In this document: piece after piece, positions 21,729 through 29,579 of the stretch
Layout: each line of letters starts with the position of its first letter
Numbering within the stretch: position 1 is the stretch's first letter
Source of the DNA: Planctomycetota bacterium
Lineage (GTDB): Bacteria; Planctomycetota; PUPC01; DSUN01
Length of the DNA: 29,681 nt
NCBI GenBank assembly: GCA_016872875.1
Contig: VGYW01000050.1
Span: forward strand, 1 to 29,681
Reading direction: 5' to 3'
Program-made: the position numbers and the translations under genes
Notes under the pieces: model-generated
The model's database searches: none
The model's input: only the letters and a program-made list of their open reading frames with translations
What the model was told of the DNA's origin: nothing

Positions 21729-22378
21729 TTCCGGAGTTGATCAACTCCGGGGCCACCCCTTTCCGCGGCGACACGCCACTCCCATATCTCACACTCTGGT
21801 TCCGGAGTTGGCCAACTCCGGAACTGCCCTTCTCCCCCGGGCGCACGCCTTGCGTATCCGCTGGGCGAGTTCCGGAGTTGTTCAACTCCGGAATCGCCCC
21901 TCTCCGCAGGGGCACACTACTCACGCCTCTCGAGCTGCACTTCTGGAGTCGGCCAACTTCGGAGATAGCCTTTTGCCCCCCGGCGCACGCTTTGCCTATC
22001 CGCTGGCCGCGTTCCGGAGTTGTTCAACTCCGGAATCGCCCCTCCCCGCAGGGGCACGCTGCTCACGCCTCTCGAGCTGCACTTCCGGAGTTGGCCAACT
22101 TCGGAGATAGCCTTTTGGCCCCCGGCGCACGCTCTGCCTGTCCGCTGGCCGAGTTCCGGAGTTGTTCAACTCCGGAATCACCCCTCCCCGCAGGGGCACG
22201 CTGCTCACGCCTCTCGAGCTGCACTTCCGGAGTTGGCCAACTTCGGAGATAGCCTTTTGGCCCCCGGCGCACGCTCTGCCTGTCCACTGACTGAGTTCCG
22301 GAGTTGTTCAACTCCGGAATCACCCCTCCCAGCAGGGGCACAGTGCTCACGTGTCTCGAGCTGCACTTCCGGAGTTGT
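21729..22378. repeat. Tandem array of ten 24-bp palindromes at 71-bp period
   Basis: Palindromes start at 21729, 21800, 21870, 21941, 22012, 22083, 22154, 22225, 22296 and 22367; all spacings are 71 bp except one of 70. Each is TTCCGGAGTTG, two central bases, then CAACTCCGGAA. In sites 4, 6 and 8 the right arm is CAACTTCGGAG. The central bases run AT, GC, TT, GC, TT, GC, TT, GC, TT; the tenth has lost its right arm. The 47-bp spacers alternate between two types, so the higher-order unit is 142 bp. One spacer type contains its own CCCCT/AGGGG hairpin. No gene is supported between 21563 and 22753. Confidence 0.95.
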
Positions 22379-22441
22379 CAGATGTCAGAGAGGGAGCAGA
22401 AGGAGGAGGTGTCAAGGGGCTGGGGGGGCGGGCGGCGGAAT

Positions 22442-22738
22442 GCCCATCTGTATCACCACCCCCACAGTGGCGGCGGTGGTGAGCCAGATGGCCGGGAACG
22501 GCCTGAAGGCCGCCGGATCGCCAAAGCGCTCCAAGTGTATCAAGTCACGCCCGCGAGTTGATACAGATGGGCGAAAACGCTCACGGAAGCGTCCGGATCG
22601 CCAGAACGCTCCAACTGTATCAAGTGTGTGGCGCGCGGAGTTGATACAGATGGGCAAGACCGCCCCGGAAGCCCCCGGATGGCCAAAGCACCCCAACTGT
22701 ATCAGCTTGTGAGGGGAAAGAGGTGATACAGATGGGGG
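22442..22738. repeat. Tandem array of hairpin units bounded by TTGATACAG/CTGTATCAA
   Basis: Units of about 65 bp start at 22479 (degenerate), 22558, 22641 and 22723 (truncated), at 79-83 bp spacing. An inverted end, CCCATCTGTATCACC, lies at 22443. Each unit has a 9-bp terminal inverted repeat, a conserved CCGGATCGCCA-type segment and a variable centre that in two units makes a different 5-bp stem (CGGCC/GGCCG; ACGCT/AGCGT). It adjoins the 71-bp array but shares no sequence with it. Confidence 0.85.
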
Positions 22739-22753
22739 CCGCAATGGCCGGCG

Positions 22754-23281
22754 CTACTTGGGCGGGATGAACTTGGCCAAGGCGGCCCAGGGGCTCTCGT
22801 CGGCGGACGGCTTGCAGCCGCAGGGGCCTTCGTTGCGGTTCCTGCCGCAGATGGGGCACAGGCCGGCACACTCGGGGCGGCACAGCGGCTTCAGCGGCAG
22901 CTCGAGAAGAAGGCACTGGCGGATTTCGTCCGTGAGGTCCACCGTCAGCTCCGAGTAGAAGTTCACCCTCTGGTCGCCCCACTCGAAGTCGCGGCGGCCC
23001 ATGCGCGCGGCATAGGGGCCTGTCTCGGGCACGTAGAGGGCCTCGAACTCGCCGTGGAGCTCCACCGGCACGTCCTCGAGGCAGCGGCCGCACTCGACCA
23101 CGGCGCGCGTGCTCGCCTTGCCCTCGGCCAGAACGTCCTCCTGCATGCGGGTGAGCGTCACGGAAACCTCCACGGGCTCCTCGAACCGCACCCGCTCGGC
23201 CACAAGGTCGAGCTCCTTCGGCGTCAGGGTGGCCTCGAGGGACGTCGGGCGGTCGGCGAGGGACGTGACGGCGATCTTCAT
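22754..23281 (-). CDS. YceD/DUF177 family protein
   Basis: The 175-aa protein shows the family layout: an N-terminal beta-rich half, the CGRCLEDVPVELHGEF motif near the middle, an acidic segment (LTVDLTDEIRQCLLLELPLK), and a Cys-rich end with CRPECAGLCPICGRN and CGC. Relatives in bacteria and plants are linked to 23S rRNA metabolism and usually sit directly before rpmF (ribosomal protein L32). ATG 23281 follows GGGGAG at 6 nt. Here no rpmF follows; the tandem arrays begin within about 20 bp of the stop. The leader TAGGGGAGCCTGCA before the ATG is identical to that of P4. Confidence 0.85.
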   Translation of the reverse strand: MKIAVTSLADRPTSLEATLTPKELDLVAERVRFEEPVEVSVTLTRMQEDVLAEGKASTRAVVECGRCLEDVPVELHGEFEALYVPETGPYAARMGRRDFEWGDQRVNFYSELTVDLTDEIRQCLLLELPLKPLCRPECAGLCPICGRNRNEGPCGCKPSADESPWAALAKFIPPK

Positions 23282-23295
23282 TGCAGGCTCCCCTA

Positions 23296-23390
23296 TCGTC
23301 GTCGTTGTCGTCGTCGTCCTCGAATCTCCAGAACGGGCAGAGCCCAGAGAAAACACGACGACGACAACGAGGACGACGACGAGGACGAGA
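23296..23390. repeat. Inverted GTC/GAC triplet tracts
   Basis: A TCG/TCC-type tract (23296-23322) and a GAC/GAG-type tract (23355-23390) face each other across a 32-nt centre and could pair over about 20 bp. They form most of the divergent intergenic region between the YceD gene and the URO-D-family gene. The first tract resembles 5504-5554. Confidence 0.8.
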
Positions 23391-23395
23391 ATTTG

Positions 23396-23401
23396 TATAA
23401 T
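23396..23401 (+). promoter_or_regulatory. Possible -10 element for the URO-D-family gene
   Basis: A perfect TATAAT with TG at 23394-23395 minus one base (TTTGTATAAT) directly follows the triplet tract. No -35 is visible in the GAC repeats, so this would be an extended -10 promoter. Confidence 0.35.
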
Positions 23402-23459
23402 GTGTATCGTATCATGAGGCCGCGCCCGATTCCAATTTTCTCACGGAGGCATCAGAGCC

Positions 23460-24503
23460 GTGGACTCGCGCGAACGCGTCTTCTGCGCCCTGGAGCGCGG
23501 CATGCCCGACCGCGTGCCGCTCTTCGAGATGGTGGTCGAGCCGAAGGTCATGCAGGGCATCTACCCGGGCTGCTCCTATGCCGAGTTCGTCGAGCGATTC
23601 GGGCTCGACGTGGCCGGCATGAACCGCTCCTCCTGGCCGAAGGACGGGCTGAACTTCGTGGACAGGGAGAAGGGGCTCTTCAGGGACCACTGGGGCGTCA
23701 TCCGCGCCATCGGCCCGGAGAGCTCCCCATACCCCGTCGAGGCCCCAATCAAGCGGCCGGAGGACCTGAAGGACTACGTGCCGCCCGACCCCGACGCGCC
23801 CAACGCGCTCGGCGAGCTCCCGAAGGCCGTCGAGCAGTTCAAGGGCAGGAAAGCAATCATGTGGGTTGGCCGCGACTCCTTCTTCAACGCCGCCCACCTG
23901 CGTGGGGTGGAGGACTTCTTGATGGACATGCACCTGAATCCGGGGCTTGTCCACCAACTCGTCGAGATCACCCTGGCGTATGACCTTCGCCTGACCGAGC
24001 GCGCGGTCAAGGCGGGCGTCGAGGTCGTCGTCCTCGGCGACGACTACGCGGACAAGAACTCCCCCTTCTTCTCGCCCGCGCACTTCCGCGAGTTCTTCCT
24101 CCCCGGCCTCAAGCGGGCGGTGGACAACGCCCACCGGGCCGGCGCATACGTCATCAAGCACAGCGATGGCAACCTGATGCCAATCCTCGACATGATCGTG
24201 GAGACCGGCATTGACGGGCTGAACCCCCTCGAGCCCGTGGCAGGGATGAGCCTCGCCCGGGTGCGCGAGCGTTACGGCAGCCGCATCTGCCTGGTGGGCA
24301 ACGTGGATTGCGGCCCGCTCCTCTGCTGGGGCACGGCCGCCGAGGTCAAGCGCACCGTCCGACAGTGCCTCAAGGACGGCGCGAAGGACGGCGCCTTCAT
24401 GCTCTCCAGCTCCAACAGCATCACCTCGGGCGTGAACCCCGCTAACTACAAGGCCATGCGCGACGCGCTCTTCGCGCTGGGCTCATATCCTCTGAAGGTG
24501 TGA
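23460..24503 (+). CDS. Uroporphyrinogen decarboxylase (URO-D) superfamily protein, methyltransferase-like
   Basis: The 347-aa TIM-barrel protein belongs to the URO-D/MtaA/CmuA superfamily: MDSRERVFCALERGMPDRVP at the start, HSDGNL (about 234-239) and VGNVDC (about 279-284), which in the corrinoid methyltransferase branch supply zinc ligands. It lacks the arginine-rich N-terminal motif of true HemE and has no heme genes nearby, so I favour a methyltransferase or demethylase role with unknown substrate. GTG 23460 follows ACGGAGGCATCAGAGCC, a good ribosome site. It is the first gene of the rightward block and stands alone, with repeats on both sides. Confidence 0.85.
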   Translation: MDSRERVFCALERGMPDRVPLFEMVVEPKVMQGIYPGCSYAEFVERFGLDVAGMNRSSWPKDGLNFVDREKGLFRDHWGVIRAIGPESSPYPVEAPIKRPEDLKDYVPPDPDAPNALGELPKAVEQFKGRKAIMWVGRDSFFNAAHLRGVEDFLMDMHLNPGLVHQLVEITLAYDLRLTERAVKAGVEVVVLGDDYADKNSPFFSPAHFREFFLPGLKRAVDNAHRAGAYVIKHSDGNLMPILDMIVETGIDGLNPLEPVAGMSLARVRERYGSRICLVGNVDCGPLLCWGTAAEVKRTVRQCLKDGAKDGAFMLSSSNSITSGVNPANYKAMRDALFALGSYPLKV

Positions 24504-24540
24504 ACGCTCCCTTCGTGACCCGCGCGCGAGACGGGGGAAG

Positions 24541-24652
24541 TCCAATGTCCAATACTCAATATCCAATCTTCAATGATCAAGTGAAAGACCGGGCAACGCA
24601 TCAACGCGCTTACTTGGACATTGGGCATTGAGTATTGAGCATTGAGTATTCG
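24541..24652. repeat. Inverted CAATATCCAATC-type repeat
   Basis: A run of CCAATGTCC/CAATACTC/CAATATCC units (24541-24575) is answered by TTGGACATT/GGGCATTGAG/TATTGAGCATTGAG units in the opposite sense (24614-24650). It is AT-richer than its surroundings and of simple repetitive make-up, probably a dispersed repeat pair. It fills the gap before the phosphatase gene. Confidence 0.8.
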
Positions 24653-24696
24653 GCCGTCCTTCTCCGCGGCCCAAGGCCGCCGTGATGTGAGAGACC

Positions 24697-26181
24697 GTGG
24701 ACGCACGGACCTGGGCCATCCTTCAGGCCATCCAGCACCGCATGGGGCGCGACCCCGGCTGGCAGGTGCTGGTGCACAAGCGCGACTGGCTCTGCCCCTA
24801 CTGCGGCGAGGTCGGCGTGTCGCCCCTCCAGCAGCGGCGGGGCGCGCTCGACATCCTCCGCCACCTCCTCAACGACTGCCGCCACTGGTCCGAGGGCGCC
24901 GGCACCCGCTTCGGCCACGATGCGCTCGAAGCCAAGGCGCGCCGCCTTGAAATCGAGGAACTCCTCCTCAAAGACCCCGCCTGGCGCCTCACCGACTGGC
25001 TCAGCCGCTGGTGGTGCCCATTCTGCGCCGAGGCCACCACCGTCCCCTGGCGCAAGGAGACCAAGGACGTCCCGCCCCCCTTGGAGCGGGTCATAGAGCA
25101 CCTCGAGCGCTGCGCGGCCCACCGCGACAAGCGGAAGCCCTATGCCCCCGAAGCGATGGAGCGGATCGTCCGCGAGGCCAGCCGCCTCGGCGAGCTGACC
25201 GCCAGGCTCCGCCGCAACATCGAATCCGACCCCGCCTGGCGGCAGGCCAGCCCCGACGGCAAATGGACCTGCCCCGAATGCCACCGCCCCGTGCCCGAGG
25301 TGGACATCTCGTCCGACCTTCTCCTGACCTCCACTGCCCCCGCCCGCATGGCCCACCACCTCGTCGAGCGCTGCAAGCTCGGAGGCGAGGCGGCGCCGGC
25401 TCCCGTGGCCAAGCCCAGCCCCGACGCCGAGCCAGCCCAACGCAACCTCGAACGCGCACGCGAAATCGTCCAGAAAATGCTCCCCGCCGAAGTCCCCAAG
25501 CTCGAAGGCTACGACCTCTACTGCCTCTACCACCCCGCCGAGCGGGTGGGAGGCGACTTCTACGACTTCATCCGCCTCTCCGACCACGAGGTCGCCCTCC
25601 TCATCGGCGACGTGTCCGGCCACGGCCTCGAGGCCGCCCTCATCATGGCTATGGTCAAGAAGTCCCTCAAGCTCCACGCCCAGCACCACCGCTCGCCCGC
25701 CGAGGTCCTGCGGCAGACCAACCTCGACATCACGGCGGACCTCGACGCCCGCACCTTCGTCTCCGCCTGCTACGCCGTCCTCGACGCCCGCGCCGGGTCC
25801 CTCGTCTTCGCCCGCGCGGGCCACAACCGGCCCGTCCTCTACAACCCGCGCCGCAGCCCGCCCATCCGCCACCTCGAGAGCCAGGGCATGGCGATGGGCG
25901 TCTACCGCGGCGGCCTCTTCGACAAGCTCACCCGCGAAGCCGAGATCAGCATCCGCCCCGGCGACCTCTTCCTTCTCTACACTGACGGCCTCATCGAGGC
26001 CCGCAGCCCCGCGGGCGAGGCATACGGTCTCCCGCGCCTCGAGGCCGCCCTCGCCCGCACCCACGGCGACCTCGCCAGCCAGACCATTGCCGGCCAGCTC
26101 TACCAAGAGGTCCGCGCCTTCGCCGCCGGCGCCCCCCAGGACGACGATATCGCCATCCTCTGCCTGCGGGCGACCCCGTGA
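24697..26181 (+). CDS. SpoIIE/RsbU-type PP2C phosphatase with three N-terminal zinc-finger-like repeats
   Basis: The 494-aa protein ends in a complete PPM/PP2C phosphatase domain (about 265-494) of the RsbU/SpoIIE class: GGDFYD (285-290), GDVSGHG (304-310), the ARAGHNRP and LLYTDGLIEAR motifs, and DDDIAIL. Such enzymes act on serine-phosphorylated anti-anti-sigma proteins. The N-terminal 230 residues are three diverged copies of one unit: a DPxW motif (D19, D93, D178), then CPxC (C33/C36, C107/C110, C192/C195) and HLxxxC-like ligands (H56/C61, H135/C139, H221/C226). Each looks able to bind zinc. A helical linker (about 245-265) joins them. GTG 24697 has only a weak GAGAGA site. No STAS or anti-sigma gene is in the window. 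Confidence 0.88.
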   Translation: MDARTWAILQAIQHRMGRDPGWQVLVHKRDWLCPYCGEVGVSPLQQRRGALDILRHLLNDCRHWSEGAGTRFGHDALEAKARRLEIEELLLKDPAWRLTDWLSRWWCPFCAEATTVPWRKETKDVPPPLERVIEHLERCAAHRDKRKPYAPEAMERIVREASRLGELTARLRRNIESDPAWRQASPDGKWTCPECHRPVPEVDISSDLLLTSTAPARMAHHLVERCKLGGEAAPAPVAKPSPDAEPAQRNLERAREIVQKMLPAEVPKLEGYDLYCLYHPAERVGGDFYDFIRLSDHEVALLIGDVSGHGLEAALIMAMVKKSLKLHAQHHRSPAEVLRQTNLDITADLDARTFVSACYAVLDARAGSLVFARAGHNRPVLYNPRRSPPIRHLESQGMAMGVYRGGLFDKLTREAEISIRPGDLFLLYTDGLIEARSPAGEAYGLPRLEAALARTHGDLASQTIAGQLYQEVRAFAAGAPQDDDIAILCLRATP

Positions 26182-26302
26182 GCCCTGGCTGCGGGCCGTG
26201 TGGGCGAGAGGGCCGCTCTGGGTTCCCCAAAGAGCGCGCGTCTGTTGCGCCAAGCTGGGCCTGTTGCAGCACGGAAGCCCGAACCGCCGGCGCTCGCTGC
26301 GC

Positions 26303-26331
26303 TTGACCGCCCGGTTGCCGCGCGCTACACT
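26303..26331 (+). promoter_or_regulatory. Promoter candidate upstream of the AlbA_2 gene
   Basis: TTGACC (26303-26308), 17 bp, TACACT (26326-26331). The stretch CGCGCTACACTTGGGC around the -10 recurs exactly at 27980-27995 with the same distance to another TTGACCGC. The leader to the start codon is about 100 nt. Confidence 0.5.
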
Positions 26332-26438
26332 TGGGCAGCGTACCACGCCAACCATTGGCGTGTTTGGCCCAGGCGTAGCGGAACTGCGTCCCCCAAGAAT
26401 GCCCGCGCCGGGCCGCGATTGATCGAGGAGCCAGAACC

Positions 26439-27959
26439 TTGGGCGCGTTGCTCCCTGCCGATAACCTCAGGCGGCTCCTCAAGCAACGCGAAGGGCCAAC
26501 CCTCGAGTTCAAGCGCTCCACGGGCGAACTCCGGGAGGGGTTGCAGACTGTCTGCGCCTTCTTGAATGGCACCGGCGGCCAGGTCCTTTTCGGCGTGCGT
26601 CCCGACGGCCAGGCCGACGGGCAGCAGGTGTCGGACCAGACGTTGCGCGAGATCGCGGAGGCCGCCGAACGCTTCGAGCCGCCTGCCGGACTCTCCGTGC
26701 AACGCGCCAAGGTCAAATCAGGCAGAGAGGTCGTTGTTCTGGCCGTGGATAGACCCGTGGATTCGGGGCCGTTCACCTACGAGGGGCGGCCCTACGAGCG
26801 AGTGAGCGCGACGACGCGGCGGATGCCCCAGGCCCGCTACGAGAAGCTCCTCCTGGACCGTGCTCACGGGACGCGGCGTTGGGAGAACGCCCCCGCCGAG
26901 GGCGTCGAGCTGCGCCACCTCGACCGCGACGAGGTCTACCGCATCGTGGAGGCGGCGCGTTCCACCGGGCGGCTCGTGGGGCCGATCGGCTCGCGGGTGG
27001 CCGATGTCCTGGACCGGCTCGCCGTCCGCAGGGATGGCCAAATCCTACAAGCCGCGGTCGTTCTCTTCGGGAAGACGTTCCTGCCCGACTATCCTCAGTG
27101 CGAGTTGCGCATGGCCCGCTTCCGTGGCCTGGACAAGACGGAGTTCCTGGACCAGCGCCAGGTTCGCGGCCCGGCCTTCAAGCTGCTCGAAGAGGCCGAG
27201 CTGTTCTGCCAGCGGCACTTCCCGCTCCCGGGGAAGATCGTGCCTGGAAAGCTCCAACGGGTTGACATCCCGCTCATCCCGCCCGACGCCATGCGCGAGA
27301 TCCTGGTCAACGCCCTGATCCACCGCGACTACTCGATTGCCGGGGGTGCCGTCTTTCTCGCCATATACGATGACCGGGTGGAGGTGGCGAGCACGGGCAC
27401 GTTCCCGACCGGGATACGACCCGAGATGCTCTCGCGCGAGCACCCGTCCGTCCTGCGAAACCCGATCATCGCGGAGGTCTTCTTCCGAGCGGGCCTGATC
27501 GAGAAGTGGGGCCGTGGCACCAATCGCGTCATCGCCATGTGCCGCGCGGCTGGGGTTCGACCTCCTGAGTTTGCCGAAAGTGCCGGCGCCGCGACGGTGA
27601 CCTTTCGGGTGCCCGTGGGCCAGACTGTCAAGCCCCATGAGACACCCCATGAGGCACCCCGTGAGGAGGCCCATGAGGAGGCCCATGAGGCCCATGTGAA
27701 GGCCCATGTTCGTCTGGCGGCGAGCGAAGCAGCTCTCCTCGCGGCATGCAGCCAGGAACCCAGAGGGACGAGAGACTTGCTCGAGTCTCTGGGGTACGCG
27801 GACCGAACGGGGAACTTCAAGCGGGGTCTCAAGAGGTTGATGGCGCTGGGCTTTCTGAAAATGGTCGTTCCGGATAGGCCCAGGAGCCGGCTCCAGCGCT
27901 ACATGACTACGGAGACAGGGAGAAGGGCGCTACAAGGCGCGAAGAAGGATGTGCGGTGA
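26439..27959 (+). CDS. AlbA_2/Schlafen-like domain regulator with ATPase-like and winged-helix regions
   Basis: The 506-aa protein starts with an AlbA_2 (divergent AAA-4, Schlafen-related) domain: LEFKRS (E23, K25) and AFLNGTGGQVLFGV (40-53). A GHKL-ATPase-like region of the kind found in RecG-like putative regulators follows, with REILVNALIHRDYS (about 287-300) and EKWGRGTNRVI. A His/Glu repeat linker (ETPHEAPREEAHEEAHEAHV, nt 27633-27710) leads to a C-terminal winged-helix-like region. Such proteins are usually annotated as transcriptional regulators; some relatives occur in defence islands, but nothing else here supports defence. TTG 26439 is taken as start because GAGGAG lies upstream and no ATG or GTG restores the AlbA_2 beginning. 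Confidence 0.85.
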   Translation: MGALLPADNLRRLLKQREGPTLEFKRSTGELREGLQTVCAFLNGTGGQVLFGVRPDGQADGQQVSDQTLREIAEAAERFEPPAGLSVQRAKVKSGREVVVLAVDRPVDSGPFTYEGRPYERVSATTRRMPQARYEKLLLDRAHGTRRWENAPAEGVELRHLDRDEVYRIVEAARSTGRLVGPIGSRVADVLDRLAVRRDGQILQAAVVLFGKTFLPDYPQCELRMARFRGLDKTEFLDQRQVRGPAFKLLEEAELFCQRHFPLPGKIVPGKLQRVDIPLIPPDAMREILVNALIHRDYSIAGGAVFLAIYDDRVEVASTGTFPTGIRPEMLSREHPSVLRNPIIAEVFFRAGLIEKWGRGTNRVIAMCRAAGVRPPEFAESAGAATVTFRVPVGQTVKPHETPHEAPREEAHEEAHEAHVKAHVRLAASEAALLAACSQEPRGTRDLLESLGYADRTGNFKRGLKRLMALGFLKMVVPDRPRSRLQRYMTTETGRRALQGAKKDVR

Positions 27960-27961
27960 CT

Positions 27962-27990
27962 TTGACCGCGTCAGCGCTCCGCGCTACACT
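27962..27990 (+). promoter_or_regulatory. Promoter candidate upstream of the oxidoreductase gene
   Basis: TTGACC (27962-27967), 17 bp, TACACT (27985-27990): a sequence-level duplicate of the promoter at 26303-26331, right after the AlbA_2 gene stop. Confidence 0.5.
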
Positions 27991-28023
27991 TGGGCTACCT
28001 GGTTCTTGTTGCAGAGGGTCGTG

Positions 28024-28072
28024 GGGACGGGCGGCTCGCCCGTCCCTCGTGCGACACGCGGGCCGCGTGTCG
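28024..28072. repeat. Twin hairpins before the oxidoreductase gene
   Basis: GGGACGGGCG-GCT-CGCCCGTCCC (28024-28046, perfect 10-bp stem) and CGACACGC-GGGCC-GCGTGTCG (28052-28072, 8-bp stem). They would lie in the 5' leader if the promoter at 27962 is used. The form resembles the palindromic elements inside P1-P4. Confidence 0.75.
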
Positions 28073-28099
28073 TTGCGCTAACCATTGAAGGAGAGAATG

Positions 28100-29500
28100 A
28101 TGAGAGGCGTGCGTGTGACGCGGCGGGACTTCATCGGGGGCGTGGGGGCGGGGGCGGTGCTGGCCATCGTGCCGCGAAACGCCGTGGCGGGCACGCGGGA
28201 AAACGCGCCGAGCGATAGGCTGAACATCGCAGGCGTGGGCGCCGGCGGGATGGGCGGAGGGGACATCGGAGCGGTGTCGGGCGGGAACAACATCGTGGCG
28301 CTCTGCGACGTGAATACAAACACGCTCAAGGACGCAACCACCCCCAAGACGAAGAAGCTGCCGGACGGGAAGACCCAGGAGGTTCCGGCCCGCTACCCCA
28401 AGGCCCAGGTGTACACCGACTTCCGCAAGATGTTCGACGAGATGGAGAAGGAGATTGACGCGGTGACGATCGGCATCCCCGACCACACGCACGCGGTCGT
28501 GGCGATGGCGGCGATCAAGCGGGGGAAACACGTCTACTGCGAAAAGCCCCTCGCCCACTCGGTCCACGAGGTCCGCGAGCTGATGAAGGCGGCGAAGGAG
28601 AAGAACGTCGTGACCCAACTGGGCAACCAGGGGCATTCGTCCGAGACCATTCGCATGTTCTGCGAGTGGATATGGGACGGCGCCATCGGCAACGTGCAGC
28701 GGATCGAGCTGGGCTGCGCGGCGGTGAACTCGGCCGTGGACGCCCTGGAGCGGGTGAAGAAGGAGCGGCCGCCGGTGCCGGAGCACCTGAGCTGGGACCT
28801 CTGGCTCGGCCCCGCCCAGGAGCGGCCCTATCACCCCGCCTACTGCCCAGGCTCCTGGCGCGGCTGGGTGCCGTTCGGCAACGGCACGGTGGGCGACTGG
28901 GTGTGCCACGTGGTGGACCCGGTCTTCTGGGCGCTCGACCTGGGCGCGCCGAAGTCCATCCAGGCCGAGGTGAAGGGCTGGGACTTCGAGACCCAGGGCG
29001 ACGCCTTCCCGAAGGGCGACAAGATCACCTACGAGTTCCCCGCCAAGGAGGGCAAGCGCGGGCCGGTCACGATGGTCTGGCACAGCGGCACGGTGCGAAT
29101 CCCGCGGCCCAAGGAGCTCGAAGAGGGCAGGAACCACCACGAGACGGGGGCCGTCGTCTACGGCGACAAGGGGGTGATCATGTACGGCTCGCACGGCGCC
29201 GGCGGCGTCCGCATCATCCCCGAGGCCGCGATGAAGGCCTACAAGCTGCCCGAGAAGAAAATCCCCCGCGTGCCCGGCCACCACGGGGACTGGCTCCAGG
29301 CCATCCGCCAGGGGAAGAAGGCGGGGAGCGACTTCGCCCTCTACGGCGGGCCGCTCACCGAGCTCGCAATGCTCGGCGTCATCGCCATCAAGCTCCACGG
29401 CACCAAGCTCGAGTGGGACGCCGAGAAGGTGCAGTTCACCAACTGCCCGGAGGCGAACCAGTTCATCAACCCGCCGTATCGAGAGGGCTGGTCGCTTTAG
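28100..29500 (+). CDS. Tat-exported Gfo/Idh/MocA family oxidoreductase
   Basis: NAD(P)-dependent sugar or inositol dehydrogenase-like protein, 466 aa. The N-terminus carries a twin-arginine signal (VTRRDFIGGVGAGAVLAIV). The Rossmann nucleotide site follows (IAGVGAGGMGGGDIG), then DHTHAVVAMAAIKRGKHVYC with the conserved EKPLAHS whose lysine is part of the active site. The C-terminal substrate domain includes NGTVGDWVCHVVDPVFWALD. Secreted members of this family are abundant in Planctomycetota-like genomes and are thought to act on sugars in the periplasm. ATG 28100 is chosen for GAAGGAG six bases upstream; ATG 28097 and TTG 28085 are in frame but poorly placed. Its neighbours do not define a pathway. 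Confidence 0.92.
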   Translation: MRGVRVTRRDFIGGVGAGAVLAIVPRNAVAGTRENAPSDRLNIAGVGAGGMGGGDIGAVSGGNNIVALCDVNTNTLKDATTPKTKKLPDGKTQEVPARYPKAQVYTDFRKMFDEMEKEIDAVTIGIPDHTHAVVAMAAIKRGKHVYCEKPLAHSVHEVRELMKAAKEKNVVTQLGNQGHSSETIRMFCEWIWDGAIGNVQRIELGCAAVNSAVDALERVKKERPPVPEHLSWDLWLGPAQERPYHPAYCPGSWRGWVPFGNGTVGDWVCHVVDPVFWALDLGAPKSIQAEVKGWDFETQGDAFPKGDKITYEFPAKEGKRGPVTMVWHSGTVRIPRPKELEEGRNHHETGAVVYGDKGVIMYGSHGAGGVRIIPEAAMKAYKLPEKKIPRVPGHHGDWLQAIRQGKKAGSDFALYGGPLTELAMLGVIAIKLHGTKLEWDAEKVQFTNCPEANQFINPPYREGWSL

Positions 29501-29508
29501 AAGATTCC

Positions 29509-29526
29509 GCGTGCAAGTATGCACGC
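29509..29526. terminator. Small hairpin between convergent genes
   Basis: GCGTGCA-AGTA-TGCACGC, a 7-bp stem with 4-nt loop 8 nt after the oxidoreductase stop and before the end of the opposing gene. No T-run, so it is a weak terminator candidate. Confidence 0.35.
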
Positions 29527-29579
29527 CCTACAGTGCGCCCAGAGCTCTCTGCTCCGCACCCGAACACCCGGCTTCGCGC

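Noticed and set aside
21729..22378. CRISPR array
   Set aside because: Repeats are regularly spaced, but the 47-bp spacers are not unique (two types alternate), the repeats are full palindromes, and no cas gene is present.
21572..22712. Proline/serine-rich open frames across the arrays
   Set aside because: They follow the repeat period, which is not a multiple of three, in several frames at once, with no start signals.
26303..27995. Insertion-sequence or integrative-element boundaries around the AlbA_2 gene
   Set aside because: There is no transposase or integrase, and the flanking repeats read better as duplicated promoters.
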